Assembly: GCF_964275005.1 (NCBI RefSeq)
Contig: NC_092706.1
Span: 27,766,781 to 27,830,780 of the forward strand
DNA from: Diadema setosum
Lineage: Eukaryota; Echinodermata; Echinoidea; Diadematoida; Diadematidae
DNA: 64,000 bases
Direction: 5' to 3'
A program made the position numbers and the translations under genes. Position 1 is the stretch's first letter. The number at the start of each line of letters is the position of its first letter. Under the pieces are notes generated by a model. It worked only from the letters and a program-made list of their open reading frames with translations, had not been told where the DNA came from and ran no database searches. Shown piece after piece: positions 35,304 to 47,619 of the stretch.

Positions 35304-35946
35304 TACACGTATATGACCCTGGATGAATGCACTTTAAAAAAGTTGAAATTGCAAACTAACACACGAAATGTTTCCATCTCCTATTCCTTTCGGAAAGCTT
35401 TAGTCACTCAAAATGTTGGATATAACATTCCATCATCATTAAGCTATAAAGATGAAATGGTAAAAATCCATCATTTTTAGTGTTTTATTAAACAATTTAA
35501 GGGTTGGATTTACTATTTTCATCTTTAAGCGGCTAACGGCAACAAATGGTGTCTTTGCGGTGGCTTCAGTAATGCTCTTAGTACTGGTTTGCAAGAAATT
35601 TGATTTCAGTTTGCCAAGCGTAATAAATGTACATGTGCTAGGGGCAGGCAGGAACTTGGATGAGTTAACTTTAGTATTAACTCGCTTTGTAAGGAAAGAG
35701 ATTGCTATAGTGTAATTGACGCGTTTAAGCTTTATTTCCCAATTGCAAGTACATACTTACAGTATACTTTATTCGGAAAGGCTCTAGGTGTAATCTTTCC
35801 AGTCGGATAGAGGGGCATAATTTCCATAATGGTACAAACAAACAACAATGGGTGAAATGCAGCCTGTATGATATCATTTTGTCCCTTGATTATTTTGTTG
35901 TTGTTTTTCATAAACATTGACAAAAAAAAAGGTTTGAAATGGCATA

Positions 35947-37263
35947 TGTCACAGGGGACCTTCCTCTGAATGTGGGGAACGAAAGTCCTCCCTGCGACTG
36001 GGATCTTTTCTATATAGTCAAAGGTTGATTCTCTCAAATGCAGCAGATTGTTAGCAGACCATTCATTCAATCACCTCTCTCGACTTGTGCAACTAATGTG
36101 CCTCGAAATAAGTAGCCAATCACACAGTGTTCTCACAATATAACAATCAATGAGATTTATTATACTGGTCTCAAATTGTGGTTGTTTACAACAATAACAT
36201 AGTACAAACTTGAGTACAGATATCCAATTCCACTTGATCTTGAGGTTGGTTGCTCTGCTCGTTGGTTTATTCTAGAAGCTCCCTTGCTTGGTTGCTCTAG
36301 GCTGTCGACGATGCCCTGCCTGAAGTAGCGGGTCGTCTCCCCTTTCTGGTTGTTGGCTTCCCAACTTCTGGTCCTCTCTGGAACCCTAAACTTGGTCCTC
36401 GCTGGAACCCTAAACCGTGGCTCTCTCTCTCTCTGGAACCCTAAACACCAACAGTTGTTGGTGTTTAAACTCGAATCCTCCTAGATTATCTTCTGGACGG
36501 TCAGGCTGTCCAAGCCGAAATGCAACAATCCCTGAATCACACTGATTCCAATTAACACTCTGCTACTCTCTAACTTGGCAATCTCGAAGTACCGTAGCCT
36601 GGTCCTGAGTGTTCCGCAAATTATGTGGCATCTGAATTTTGCGCCTAAACATTGCCTATTTATTCATTTGTTGGACCATAGGTCTCCATGTAAAATAAAT
36701 TAAATGAATTGACTTCCTAGAAAGGTTTTTTTTTGTTTTTTTTTTTGTTTTTTTTTTGTTTTTTTTTTGTTTTTGTTTTTACAGAAGCCCTGCCCCCTTT
36801 TCTTATTGGTTGGCGTTTTCTGTCTGTCAAAACTTTCCTGAGTATCTCATTTTGCACTGGTCAAGCCTCTGCTTCACGTCATCACTTTCTGTCCACGGAA
36901 ACCAAAATTCTTTGAAGTGGTCCTGTTTTGACCTAGCTAGAAACTTGTGTTTGACGTCGTGAATGACGTCCACATACCAGACAGTATGAGGCACACTATC
37001 AGGAAACCCTCTCCTCTATTTTGACGTCACATAGGGTTTACTCATCCTAAAAACATTTAACTTCAAATCTCTGTCTTTTGCTTTGATTGTGCATCGCAAC
37101 ATCTCCTTATATGGTTATTTTGATGCACGTTTTTGTCTTTAAAGCTGCACTTCTTTTGTAACCATTGCGATAACATCAATTTCTTACATGAGCTACATAA
37201 TAAACAGTAGTACAATGGGACAAATTATTACGTGACAAATACAAAAGATGTTATATCATGACA
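35947..37263. mobile_element. Solo LTR of an LTR retrotransposon
   Basis: A 1317-bp insertion that starts TGTCACAGGGG and ends CATGACA (TG...CA termini with short inverted ends) and is flanked by the 5-bp direct repeat gcata (35942-35946 and 37264-37268). Unit 1 has the undisturbed site with one gcata at 11863-11867. No internal retroviral coding region is present, so this looks like a solo LTR left by recombination. The family cannot be fixed; a 5-bp target duplication fits Gypsy/Ty3-like elements among others. It is younger than the segmental duplication. Confidence 0.65.
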
Positions 37264-37559
37264 GCATATTCTCCTCTTCGTCCCCATATAACATTCTAAT
37301 TCGTTAATGTTCCAAATGCCTGAATGCATAATGACAGCGAAGACGAAATGTAACAACAAAGAAAAAAAATGTCATGACGTTTTCGATTTCTCCTTGAAGT
37401 CGATAGTGATATAACAACAATTATTTCCGTTAACCAAACAGTGAAATTTAATATCTCATGGAAAAGAAAAGAAAAACTCTAAAGAATTGTTTCGACGATT
37501 TTCAAAGACAAGCTGATCTATGTTTGATACACATGTGTATGCAGACGTTTATATTTGAT

Positions 37560-38512
37560 AGAAGTTCATTTTGTCACAATCAGGAATGTTGCAATTTAGC
37601 TGTTAGATTAGACTTTCACCAACTGGATCTGTAGGCGTCTTCAGATCGAACGCTATGAGAGAGTCTTCCCACTAGCCGACGTAGCTGGCGCACACCGATC
37701 TTGAGGAAAAGGAGTATTGCCCTAGGTCTCGGTTGAATGTTCTTCTCGTTGTTTGCGAATGTTGATCGCTTCCCTTATCCATCGTGACGTTTTAACAGAG
37801 AGTGGTATACTGAAATTTCTTCCTAAATCAGGATTGTTTTTTCTTAGGTGGTTTTCTGAAAATCTTCCTAAGTTTCTTTTCAAGTGTCTTCCTAACTTTC
37901 TCCCTAAACTTAAGAAGAAACTTAAGAAGATATGCAAATGAGGATATGATATGCAAATCTCTGACTTGGGAAGAAGTTGGAATTCTAGAATGCACTTAGG
38001 AAATAATTTTAGGAGGATATTTAGGAAAGCTCCACCCCTGTCCTGAATACATTGTTAAGGTGTCTAACCCTACGTAATAACAATACGCAATCGTCATTGG
38101 ATGGTTCCTTGATACGGCATTTTGTATTGGCTTATAAAAGGTCGTGGGTAGGGGTATGTCTGGGCTATAAGACGTTCCTAGGAAGAAAGTCAAAATGTCT
38201 TTCCTCTGCACTTTTTAACTTTCTGAATTTAATAGGCGGAAACTTAGGAAGAAACTTAGGAAGAAACTTCAGAATACAATCCAGATTCTCTAGCTAGGAC
38301 TGGACACGTTCTCCAGTGTTCTCCTGTTGATGTCGTGATTTTTACTGGCCACATGGTCACTGATTGCTGACTTGTGCACCAGCTACGTCGGCTAGTAGGA
38401 AAACAACTCTCTCACAGCGATCGATCTAAACAAGCCTACAGATCCAGTAGGCGAAAGTCTAATCGAACATGTAAATTGGAACTGATTGTAACAAAATGAA
38501 CATTTATCGAAT
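37560..38512. mobile_element. MITE with about 130-bp inverted ends, complete copy
   Basis: The left arm 37560-37695 is the inverse of 38375-38512: gttcattttgtcacaatcag, then gatctgtaggcgtcttcagatcg, then agccgacgtagctgg (the second of these in slightly different form on the right). The interior has AAACTTAGGAAGAAAC motifs in both orientations (37870-37930 and 38235-38265) able to fold back. The older shared copy in unit 1 is at 12130-12750. Confidence 0.65.
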
Positions 38513-39928
38513 TGACATTCGAATCAGATGAATCTTTCCATGGAGGTGATCATATTATTACGTGTGTCTCACATCGGTTCGTTAGTTTCTGTTAAGTATC
38601 GTTTAGTATCGTTATGTGCTATTGTCTAATACCCCCTTGATTTATGTGCGTTTATGATCGTATGTGTGTGAATTCCAAAAAGGCAATCCGCTCTCTTGAT
38701 AGATATCAACTCACTTTGCACAGAAACATTTGGAAGGCATGCCGTACCGAAATGGAATTAAAGAAAGTCTAAACAATTCTATTGGGTTAAAGTAAATGAA
38801 ACGTTGAATTGGTTCAAGCGTTAGCATAAGAAAATAATGAAGAATAAACATTAATTTCAAACTGAATCAGTTAACTTATGTTTCTGGCGATATTTGATAT
38901 ATATGACCTCTATTCATAATACACAAAGCTGGACGAATTTTAATCATAAAAGTCCTTCCCAACCTACTGCTAACAAACATTTATTGACATTGCGGTCAGG
39001 GGCGTCGAACCTGGGGAAAAGAGGACAAACGAGGCCCATAGACGTAGATGGCACTTCTTGTTTAAAGCAAAAGACAAAATTGCAGAATTGTATAAAGGAA
39101 TGCATGAGACATTCTTGTGTTTTTTTTTTCCTGTGAAACACTTCATACTACAAATGTTATTTACCTTTTTTCGACGGAAGCATCAAATGAGTGACTGTCC
39201 ACAAAGCACAGAGAAATTCTTGACTTAAAGCTGGATACAGATTACGGAAAGCTTTCTTTCCTTATAGGGACTAGCTTTTTAGCAACGGTATCTATGTCTT
39301 TAAATCTTTTCTTTTTTACGGTTGTACATAATACGAGTAGACGAAAATTCCCTAACCTCTTTTAAAATGTAACATTACAAACAAGCATAACTGAAAGAAA
39401 TCAACATGAGATAGCGTTTGCTCTTGCTTATGAAGTGCATTTTAAGTGCAGACTCCAGGAAAAGATGAAGAAGAGACGGCACGCAGCAATTTCGCTCCAC
39501 TTTCTTCAAGTGGCTCTTGATCATACCGCTGATAAAGTTTTATCAACCTCTTCTGAAAGGCAAAAGAACGAAAGTGAAAAAATAAAAACCGGGCACTTGA
39601 AAACAATCTGGGTTCCGTCTCTTTTTCCTTGGTGCGATAACCAAAAGAGGGCGCTAATTTTCTGATTACCACAATCATTGGACTGCGCACCCATTAAAAA
39701 TCTCGCGTATCGCCATTCTCGGCGTATCGCAGTTTTAGGTGTCACTCCTGCCGGCTAATCCCGTATACTAAATCACCACTACGAGTAAAAAATCAAAGAA
39801 AAAACCCCTAGACTACTTTCAGGGAAGCATACTCTTGCTTACGGAGTGCCTGACACTCATGGAAAGAAGTTAAAAATAACTGTATGAAGGCTTGGAATTC
39901 AGAGTGAACTGGTTTGCCGCAAATCAAA
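38513..39928 (+). other. Non-coding sequence and 5' flank of TLR 2
   Basis: This aligns with 12760-13218 and, after the fold-back element, with 16001-16896. The join near 39025-39034 (acaaacgagg) is the empty site of the fold-back element. An eroded IRF-like motif GAAAGTGAAA lies at 39570-39579. Confidence 0.5.
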
Positions 39929-42666
39929 ATGGCTGGAGGTACTGTTGTCATAGTTTTGGCTGCACTGATGACTTTGTCATGTCTTGCTGTCCCCTGGGAA
40001 AAATCTGGTCTCAAATGCATTTTCTCTGACTCGGGATCCTCGATTCAAGCAGACTGCTCTCACCTCAATCTCTCCGCTGTCCCCCAGAATCTTCCAGACA
40101 ACCTCAACAAGCTTGACTTATCAGACAACAACATTGCGACCATCACAAATACTTGTTTCGCGATATATCCCAAGGTTCAAATCCTGCTCTTGAAGTGGAA
40201 CTCGCTGAAATGGATCGAGAAGAAATCATTTGAAATGCTCCAAGAGCTGAGAGTGCTTGTTTTGCGTTCAAACGACCTCAGTCGACTTCCAGACGGTCTC
40301 TTTATTCAGAATATCAAACTCTCAGTCCTAGATCTGTCCTTCAACAGACTGACCGAAATGCCAAATAACGCTCTCGGGTCTATTAGAGCCTTGAAGAACA
40401 TCTCTCTAAGACACAACCTGATCAAAAACATCAGTTTTGCTAATTTCTCTTCCTGTAAAAACCTATCACATATTGATCTCGCCTTCAACAAGATCACGCG
40501 TCTTCGCCAAGAGAGTTTTGCTGCTATCGGAAATTGTTCCATCTTAAACCTCATTCTGCACCATAACAAACTCTCCGAACTTCCGGTAGAACTCTTCTCC
40601 CATTTTCACCATCTGCATGATCTCAGTATGAACTATATTAACCTCCCCATATTCGACATGAGGGCTTTCATGGGAAATTACACTATCAGTAGAATATGGA
40701 TCACAGGCGCAGGGATTCACAGTATTAGGTCTCTCACGCCCAGTGGCAAATGGCTAGATATTCCCAAAGTGGCAGCACTAAAATCTCTCAAATCAAAAGC
40801 AACGCTTTCAGGGGGTTTAGAAACCTGAAATTTCTGAACCTCGATCGCAACGATATAACTTCCATTACAAATGTCTCATTCTGCGGATTGAATTCCCTCA
40901 TCTCCTTGAATCTGGATAGGAACAAACTTTCACAATTGCCTCTTCGTGCGTTCGCCTGTACAAAGAAGCTAGAGTGTCTCATACTGACTAGGAATCGCAT
41001 TAAAGTGTTGGATCCTCGCATACTTTATGGTGTTCCCTCTCTGCAATATCTAGATCTTTTCTACAATACCATAGAGGAGTTTGCAGGTCCATGGGATCTG
41101 CCTTTCTTACAGATACTGAAACTACAAGGAAACACATTATCCTTTTTGAATGAAATCACATTTGCAGGAATGCCCCGTTTGCAGGAAGTTAACCTTACTA
41201 GCAATAGAATTGCAAACATTGCTACCGATGCATTTATCGGGCTTAGTTTTCTGAAATCTGTTGACCTATCTATTCAATCAACTATTAAACTAAATGGAAG
41301 TTTTGCAAAATCGAGGCATCTCGAGTACATTAGCCTGAAAAGAATACCGATTCAGCTTACGTCACTAAATCAATTTACATATGCAAGGTCCATGAGAAAA
41401 CTAGTCATGTCAAACGCAAAGTTACGTATCACGGACCTGGTAAGTAGGCATCTGCATATGTCTGTTTTCTTCGGGTTGGAATCACTAGTATCCCTCGATT
41501 TATGGGGAAATAACTTGGCAAACTTGCACAACTTCCCATGGGTTTTCCAACCCTTACGTAATCTGCAAACAATAAACCTAAGCAACACTCGTATTACCGT
41601 TTTGACAGCAGGGATGTTCTCTCATTTATCGTCTCTATTACACCTATTTCTGTATTCAAACGAAATCCAGAAAATTTACCCACATGCTTTCGAAGGACTT
41701 GGAACCTTACAGGTATTACTTCTGCAGGCTAATATGATATCTCAGTTTGAGAAAAATTTAATCAATGACACTCGGAATCTCACCAAGTTGGACCTTCACG
41801 CCAATCATCTCACTACGATTTCAGCAAACACATATATGCCAGATACTCTTGTTCGCCTTGATATCTCCAACAATCCTTTCGTTTATGACTGCAGCTTAAC
41901 GTGGTTCCGAAACTGGCTACAAACGACCAACGTTCTCACCTTTCCAAGTAATAAAACTCTGTGTTCACAGTCGTCTTTTAAAGTACTTGTGAACCTGCCA
42001 CTTGAAGAATTCCATCCAGGCGACTTTTGTGGAATCAACACACCACTCATCTCTGGACTCACATCCTGCAGTGTCTTAGTCATCTTGCTGGGATTTGTGA
42101 TTTACAGGAAACGATTGTGGCTGAAATACAAGATATTCTTGCTGAAACTTTTTGTGTTGGGTTATAAGCAACAAATAGAAGACATGCCGGCAGTTGACTA
42201 TGAGTATCAGCAAAACATCATGTGCCATGATGATGATGATGATTGGGTTCATGGTGTCCTCAGACCCGAACTGGAGGAGAGGATGCCTCATCTCCAACGG
42301 GTTGCCTACGGCGATGAAGCTCTCAGAGCTACAATGTACTACATCGACGCTGTCCACCACATCATCGACAGCAGCTACAAGACTGTCCTCTTGATTAGCA
42401 ACCACTGTGCTGATGATGCCTGGTTCATCACCAAGGTCAGAGTGGCTCTGGAGCATGTGAATGAAACAGGACTTGACAAAGTCCTCCTGATATTTTTGGA
42501 GGACTTACCAGATGAGCGGCTGCCATATCTGGTAAGACTCTTTCTGAGCAGAGAAAGGCCCAACCTACTCTGGACTGAAGACCCCGATGGTCAGAACTTG
42601 TTTTGGGCATATTTTGAGAAGTGCATGCGGTCAAATCCACAGATTAATCATGTCCTTCCGATCTAA
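39929..42666 (+). pseudogene. Toll-like receptor paralogue with a frameshifting deletion
   Basis: The second TLR has the same start context, signal peptide and domain order as the gene at 16897. The first frame runs from 39929 to 40828 (299 codons), the second is open from 40750 to 42666 through the membrane span and TIR domain. Against the paralogue, the stretch between gtggcaaa and gcaacgct is 56 nt here (40743-40799) but 72 nt there: a net 16-nt deletion within one LRR at about 40775-40785. In the C-terminal cap the first cysteine is Tyr (VYDC, codon at 41884). Otherwise no stop codons are seen in 2.7 kb, so loss is recent or the allele is polymorphic. The first frame could still give a secreted LRR fragment. 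An ATG at 40750 starts the second frame but without a signal peptide. The TIR shares the unusual box 1 and BB loop. Confidence 0.9.
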
Positions 42667-43740
42667 AGAAAATAATATAACAATAATAATAATAATAATA
42701 ATAATGATAATAATAATAATAATAATAATGATAATAATAATAACAATAATTGATAAATACAAATTTGATTCCAACACAAAGATTTGCATGCCATGTTACC
42801 TGTAGCATGTTCCGTACCATTTGTATCACATGGGAGTGGGTCGAAGAGCAAGATTGTTTTTCCCTTTTAGTCTGATGTGTTCATATAAATGAGGGCAAAA
42901 TTCAGTTAATATTCAACCATCAAAAAACAGTTGAAAACAGTTTGTTCATTTATTTAAAGAGTGTGTTGATGAGTCTACCGCCGGATGCAGCCTGGATTCA
43001 GGCAACACACACACATGTACTGCAGTTTGGGATATGGATTTTTTTTTTTCTCTAATTTACACTTGCTTTACTTCTCTTTATTTGCACTTCTGTCTAGGCC
43101 AACAAAGTTTCTTCCGTTATTTTTTTTTTTTACTCGGAATTTGCTTTGAATAATAGCAAAATCCCTCTTGTACGCTTGAATGAAAATATGTAATAAAAAA
43201 AATTATGTAGAAATGATCGTACATATAGATACTGCAGCTAGTGCATTTCTTCCGCCTGAATGAGACGAAAATGATGACATTTTCCCAGAATGTCCTTTTC
43301 TGTTGTGATGACATAAATACAATAATTGTTTAGTAATGGTAAAGTTCGAATTTGTATTATACGTATGTAACACAACTGTATTCAACATATTTAACACAAA
43401 TGTTCAAGAGTGGTCTCTAAATTCCGTAGATCGGGAAACTATTCATCAGATTATGCTGACGGACCGATCCAAAATAGGACTTAGAAGAGATTTACTGCTA
43501 AACCTGTTAGATTGAGATGATCAATCTAATTTCAGACTGGTCCCTCATCTCAATCTAAAGAATTTATAGAGTGATTGTATATTTGTTTTAAACACTTCTT
43601 TTTTTGCACATACTGGGACATTTATATTTAACAGTTTGTGATGACGTGAACCAGACATCTCAAACAAAACAGAAAACAAAGAAAAAAAAATCCTCGAAAA
43701 AAAAGATGAATTGATTCATTCTGCAGATAATGTGATATGT
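42667..43740 (+). other. TLR 2 3' flank
   Basis: An (AAT)n tract (42676-42751) follows the stop. Similarity to the TLR 1 3' flank continues to the LINE. No other gene is present. Confidence 0.55.
43192..43197 (+). terminator. Candidate polyadenylation signal of TLR 2
   Basis: AATAAA about 526 bp after the stop, in the same context as the signal at 20111-20116 in unit 1. Confidence 0.4.
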
Positions 43741-45410
43741 GTTCAATTGTGTTTCTCTAAAAGTCCATATAATTTCTTATTTATGTCATTTACTTGATCT
43801 CAATGTGAGAGGACTAAAAAATGAAGTGAGATATAAAGATGGTGTAAACGCCAAAAAGATAATAACATTTTGTTGGCTTGCCGCATGACAAAGATATCGT
43901 GACAATTATCCAAAGTGATTGGAGAGGCTTTTTTTTTTCTTCACAGGGCACCAATCAATCTTGCGGGGTGGCAATTCTTGTAAATGATAGATTTGACACA
44001 CACACAAAAAAAGATAAGACAGATTCACAAAATGATGGAAAAATTAATTTTACTTTTAGATGTTGAGATAGGAGCTTATGTTACTCTAGTATATGTTTAT
44101 GCATCTAGAAAGACTAGAAAAACAACAACAAAAAGAGTCAGTTTTTTAATGAAAATTAATAGACGAGTTATCATGATGCTTCGGATAATAGAGGCCATCT
44201 TATTGTATGTGGGAATTTGAATTGTGAAATAGATATTCAAAAAAAAAATGTACAAGGTAGTCAAAGGTCATTAAACACTACAAAGTTTGTGCTGTCAACG
44301 AAAACTGAGTGAAGTACGGATAAATACTCATGGAGATATCAGACAATTTACCCGGTGAAATTTGGCATTAAACGTGGTATCAAGACTTGAATACTGGATA
44401 GTGAGTAAAGATGTGCAGAAAAAAAAAAGTCAAATTACATAAGACCACGTTTCAAAGCAATTTCTCGAATACGTTAAAGACTTCAAGGTCCAGGGTGCTG
44501 CAGAATGAATACAGAAATATTAAAAAATGAAGGATATCAACAAAAAAAATCAATCACTTATCAGAAGTATTTCATATAACGCTTTATGTGTGTGTGTTTT
44601 TACACAGATATGGAAAATCGTTAAAAGTAAACTACTTGAGTTCACACAAACGTACAATGTATTGTAAAAATAAAGCGTCAAAAAGAAAGAGGTGAAAGTA
44701 AACTTCAGAGAACAATATTAATGTAGCTGGTGATTTGAATGCACAAAAATAGAAAAAGACAGATGCTTATAGTAAGCAATCAGAAGTATGGCAAGAAGTG
44801 TTGTAATCTTATTCACTGTATTATAGAGGATATGATGTTGAGTACTGTAAAGCAAAATCAGAATAAAACTTCATTAATTCAGTTCCAATTCCTACATTGA
44901 GTGAATAAGGCAAAAAGAAGTGTAATCGTTTGCAAACAATTGCTGAATCCATACGTGCGTTGTTGTTGTTGTTTTTTTTTTTTACAGTGAATAAAACCAA
45001 ATGACCCTGTTCTGTCTACAAGTAAAAAAAAAAAAAAAAAAAAAAAAGCCTCATAGCACTGATTTGCTTAAAAAAGGAGATCAGCGATATTTAAAAATCT
45101 GGATACCAATTACATTCTTGAACTGCGGATATAAGATAATAGCCGCAGTTCTATCTACATGCTTGCAATCGGTGATTAGTGAAATTTAAAATGAAGATCA
45201 AACTGGTTACAAGACAAAAGAAAATCCATTATGTGCTTTCAATGTACGTACATCTGTATGACAATTTTAAATTTTTGAATATACGACAAGAGAAGGAAGA
45301 GATGGTGCACTAATGATGTTACTTATATTGATTTTGCGTTATCCTTTATATATGTAGAAAAATTCAATTTTGGTATTATTTTCAGAAATGGATAAAACTT
45401 AGTGTTAGTA

Positions 45411-45858
45411 ACTCTTTATGTGCCACGTTCGCACGTCCCACTCCGTCGACGGCGTGCCAACTTCGCATATTTCGCTCAAACGCACTGATCCGCTTAAACC
45501 GATCGATAAATCGGCTAATCCCGTGGTACAATGAAAGCTTTTCTCACGGTGTTCCCAACTAAATTTGCAAGTAAATTTTAAGTTTCTCTCTCGGATTCAT
45601 GTGCAAAAGCCATGCCTTTACGAAACTGTAGCAACTGGTCATTAATAAAAATAAATAGAAATAGATATGTCATACAATTTATATCAATGCAAAGCTTAGC
45701 ATTCCTCTTCAACTTTGCTCACTATTATGTCCAGCTTAACAGAAATTTGTAGAAGTTATATACATTGGAAAAATAGAATTCTTTCTCAAAGCATGACTAC
45801 CTTCGTGTCTCAGAATAACGTGGCACACAGGGGGTTTTCACCATGGCACATAAAGAGT
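45411..45858. mobile_element. 448-bp MITE with ACTCTTTATGTGCCA ends
   Basis: The inverted terminal repeats ACTCTTTATGTGCCA are perfect over 15 bp. TA lies outside each end (45409-45410 and 45859-45860). The unit 1 LINE (about 22400-22430) reads through without it. There is no coding potential; Tc1/mariner-like by its target. Confidence 0.75.
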
Positions 45859-45935
45859 TAAATGTCTGGATATCTGAGTCTTTTGATGCAAAGGGATATT
45901 AGACAAGGTTGCCAATTTTCAGCTTTACTTTTTGC

Positions 45936-46598
45936 GACCCGCTACAAGAAAAGGATCCAAAAGTCGGGGGAGGACAATTTTCTGACAATGGCATGGCATT
46001 ATTCCCTTACTCTTCTACTTTAATTTCATATATAGCACAACTCATAAAAGTACTCAGTAGCAGATATATCGATGATTTTCTTAGCGCATGTCAAGCGGTT
46101 GAGGAAATCAGAGTTTCGAGAAAAACACCTTCAAAGTTTTCTTTTCGATGCTGTCATGATCAAGGGGAGGCGAGATAGTTTTCACCGCTTGACAATAGAA
46201 GGCATGCTCCTAACGACCTCCGCGATGTTCATTCAAGCTTAGCGCCAGCGGTCTACGCACGACCAATCAGTAATCAGGATGCCACTCACTGACCAATAAG
46301 AGCACTCCCTCGTTGCTAGGGGCGGAGTCTAGCTGCGGCGCTAAATCCAAATCTCTGGATACGTTTCTGAATACGTTGAAAGTCAGAAAATCATGGCCCA
46401 GAAAAACGCTGATTTCTTGCCTTTATTTCGATCATTTAGCTTCCAAATTTCAGCACTTGGTAGACAAAACATTAGACTACAAAATTATGGCAATAACGGA
46501 AATCCGATTGTTTTGACCAATTTCGATGATGTGACTTCAAACTCGATTTTCTCGGCTCAGCGGTCAGCGACTTTAGGATCATTTTGTTGTAGCGGGTC
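45936..46598. mobile_element. 663-bp MITE with GACCCGCTACAA ends and promoter-like interior
   Basis: The inverted ends GACCCGCTACAA continue for about 31 bp with three mismatches. An imperfect flanking repeat (acttttt/acttttg, about 6-9 bp) marks the insertion; the empty site is at about 22491-22500 in unit 1. The interior has two CCAAT boxes (gaccaatcag about 46260, gaccaataag about 46294), a GC box (ggggcggag, about 46319) and a short open frame starting at 46393. This resembles a captured promoter plus first exon, but no gene is recognised. Confidence 0.65.
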
Positions 46599-47619
46599 AC
46601 TTTTGTTCTGGATGCAGAATTTATGTCGATCCGAATAGGGAATACTAAGTATATAGTGGTATTTCTGTTTTAAAAACGAAGGAAATATTTGACATGGCTA
46701 TGGCAGCAGATGGTGAGGAGGATGTTGTTGATGTTGTCGATGCTGATAGTGATAGAGGCCAGAATCATGGGCGTAAATCCCGGGGGGATGGGGGGGGGGA
46801 TATATCCCCCCCCACTGAAATGGAGGAGGGGGGGATGGCCTGTACAATCATCCCCCCTGAATTTTGAGGGGAAAAAATGGAGGAAGCAGAAATGTGATTG
46901 TATCAATTTTGGCATATTGCATGACGTTTGTACGCCGGCCTTCAGACTGATAACAGAGCTGAACAGTATTCTATCTTGTAGGAAAATGTATAATTTTCTC
47001 AAGCGCTCGCTCGCTTCGCTCGCTCGCGAAGAAAGTAACATCGACATACACTGTAAGGTATGGCTCAGGCATTGACAACGTCAAATAGTATAGGTCTACA
47101 TATAAACATGCTATGACGCGAGTAACTGGGGACCATCTGCAAAATATGTACGAAAACATACAAACAAACAATAACAACAACTTTATCGCCATAATTGAAT
47201 CCCCTCCATTTCCTGAATCATTCCTGAGAAACGACAGTGACCGATGACTCAGTCAGGATACATCTATGGGCATACCAAGGGAAGATCAGGGACGTCGAAT
47301 CTATGGGGGGCAAAGGGGCATTTGCCCCGCCCCAAAGGAAGTGTTTAGACAGACAAATCATTTATCCCCCAAGCAATTCCCGAGATGAGGACAAATCTCG
47401 AACTTTCTTAATGGGAAATTGTCCAAATATCGCCAGAACTATGCACCAGATCGTTGTATTGTAATCATGAACATGCAAAAGGTCCGCTATACAGGATAAG
47501 GGATAAACTTTGTACACTTTTGACATAGACGTATATTCCCTAATTTATCAAAGAGTGTGCAGCAGATCTTTCACTTAACAAAAGCAACCTAATATGTATA
47601 GAGGCGTCGATTGGGGGGG

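Larger units (their letters stand above)
43741..46693 (+). mobile_element. Decayed L1/Tx1-like LINE, unit 2 copy with nested MITEs
   Basis: The counterpart of 20721-22980. The endonuclease part is readable near 43878-44066 (SDWRGFFFSSQGTNQSCGV, then VNDRF). The reverse transcriptase is interrupted by two MITEs at 45411-45858 and 45936-46598, and the copy stops matching at 46693. The last about 330 bp of the unit 1 copy (22600-22930) are missing here, replaced by the ORF1-like block. Confidence 0.7.

Noticed and set aside
46689-47075. Overlapping plus and minus frames of about 125 codons
   Set aside because: They cross the element boundary at 46766 and poly-G tracts, and share no frame with the ORF1-like gene.
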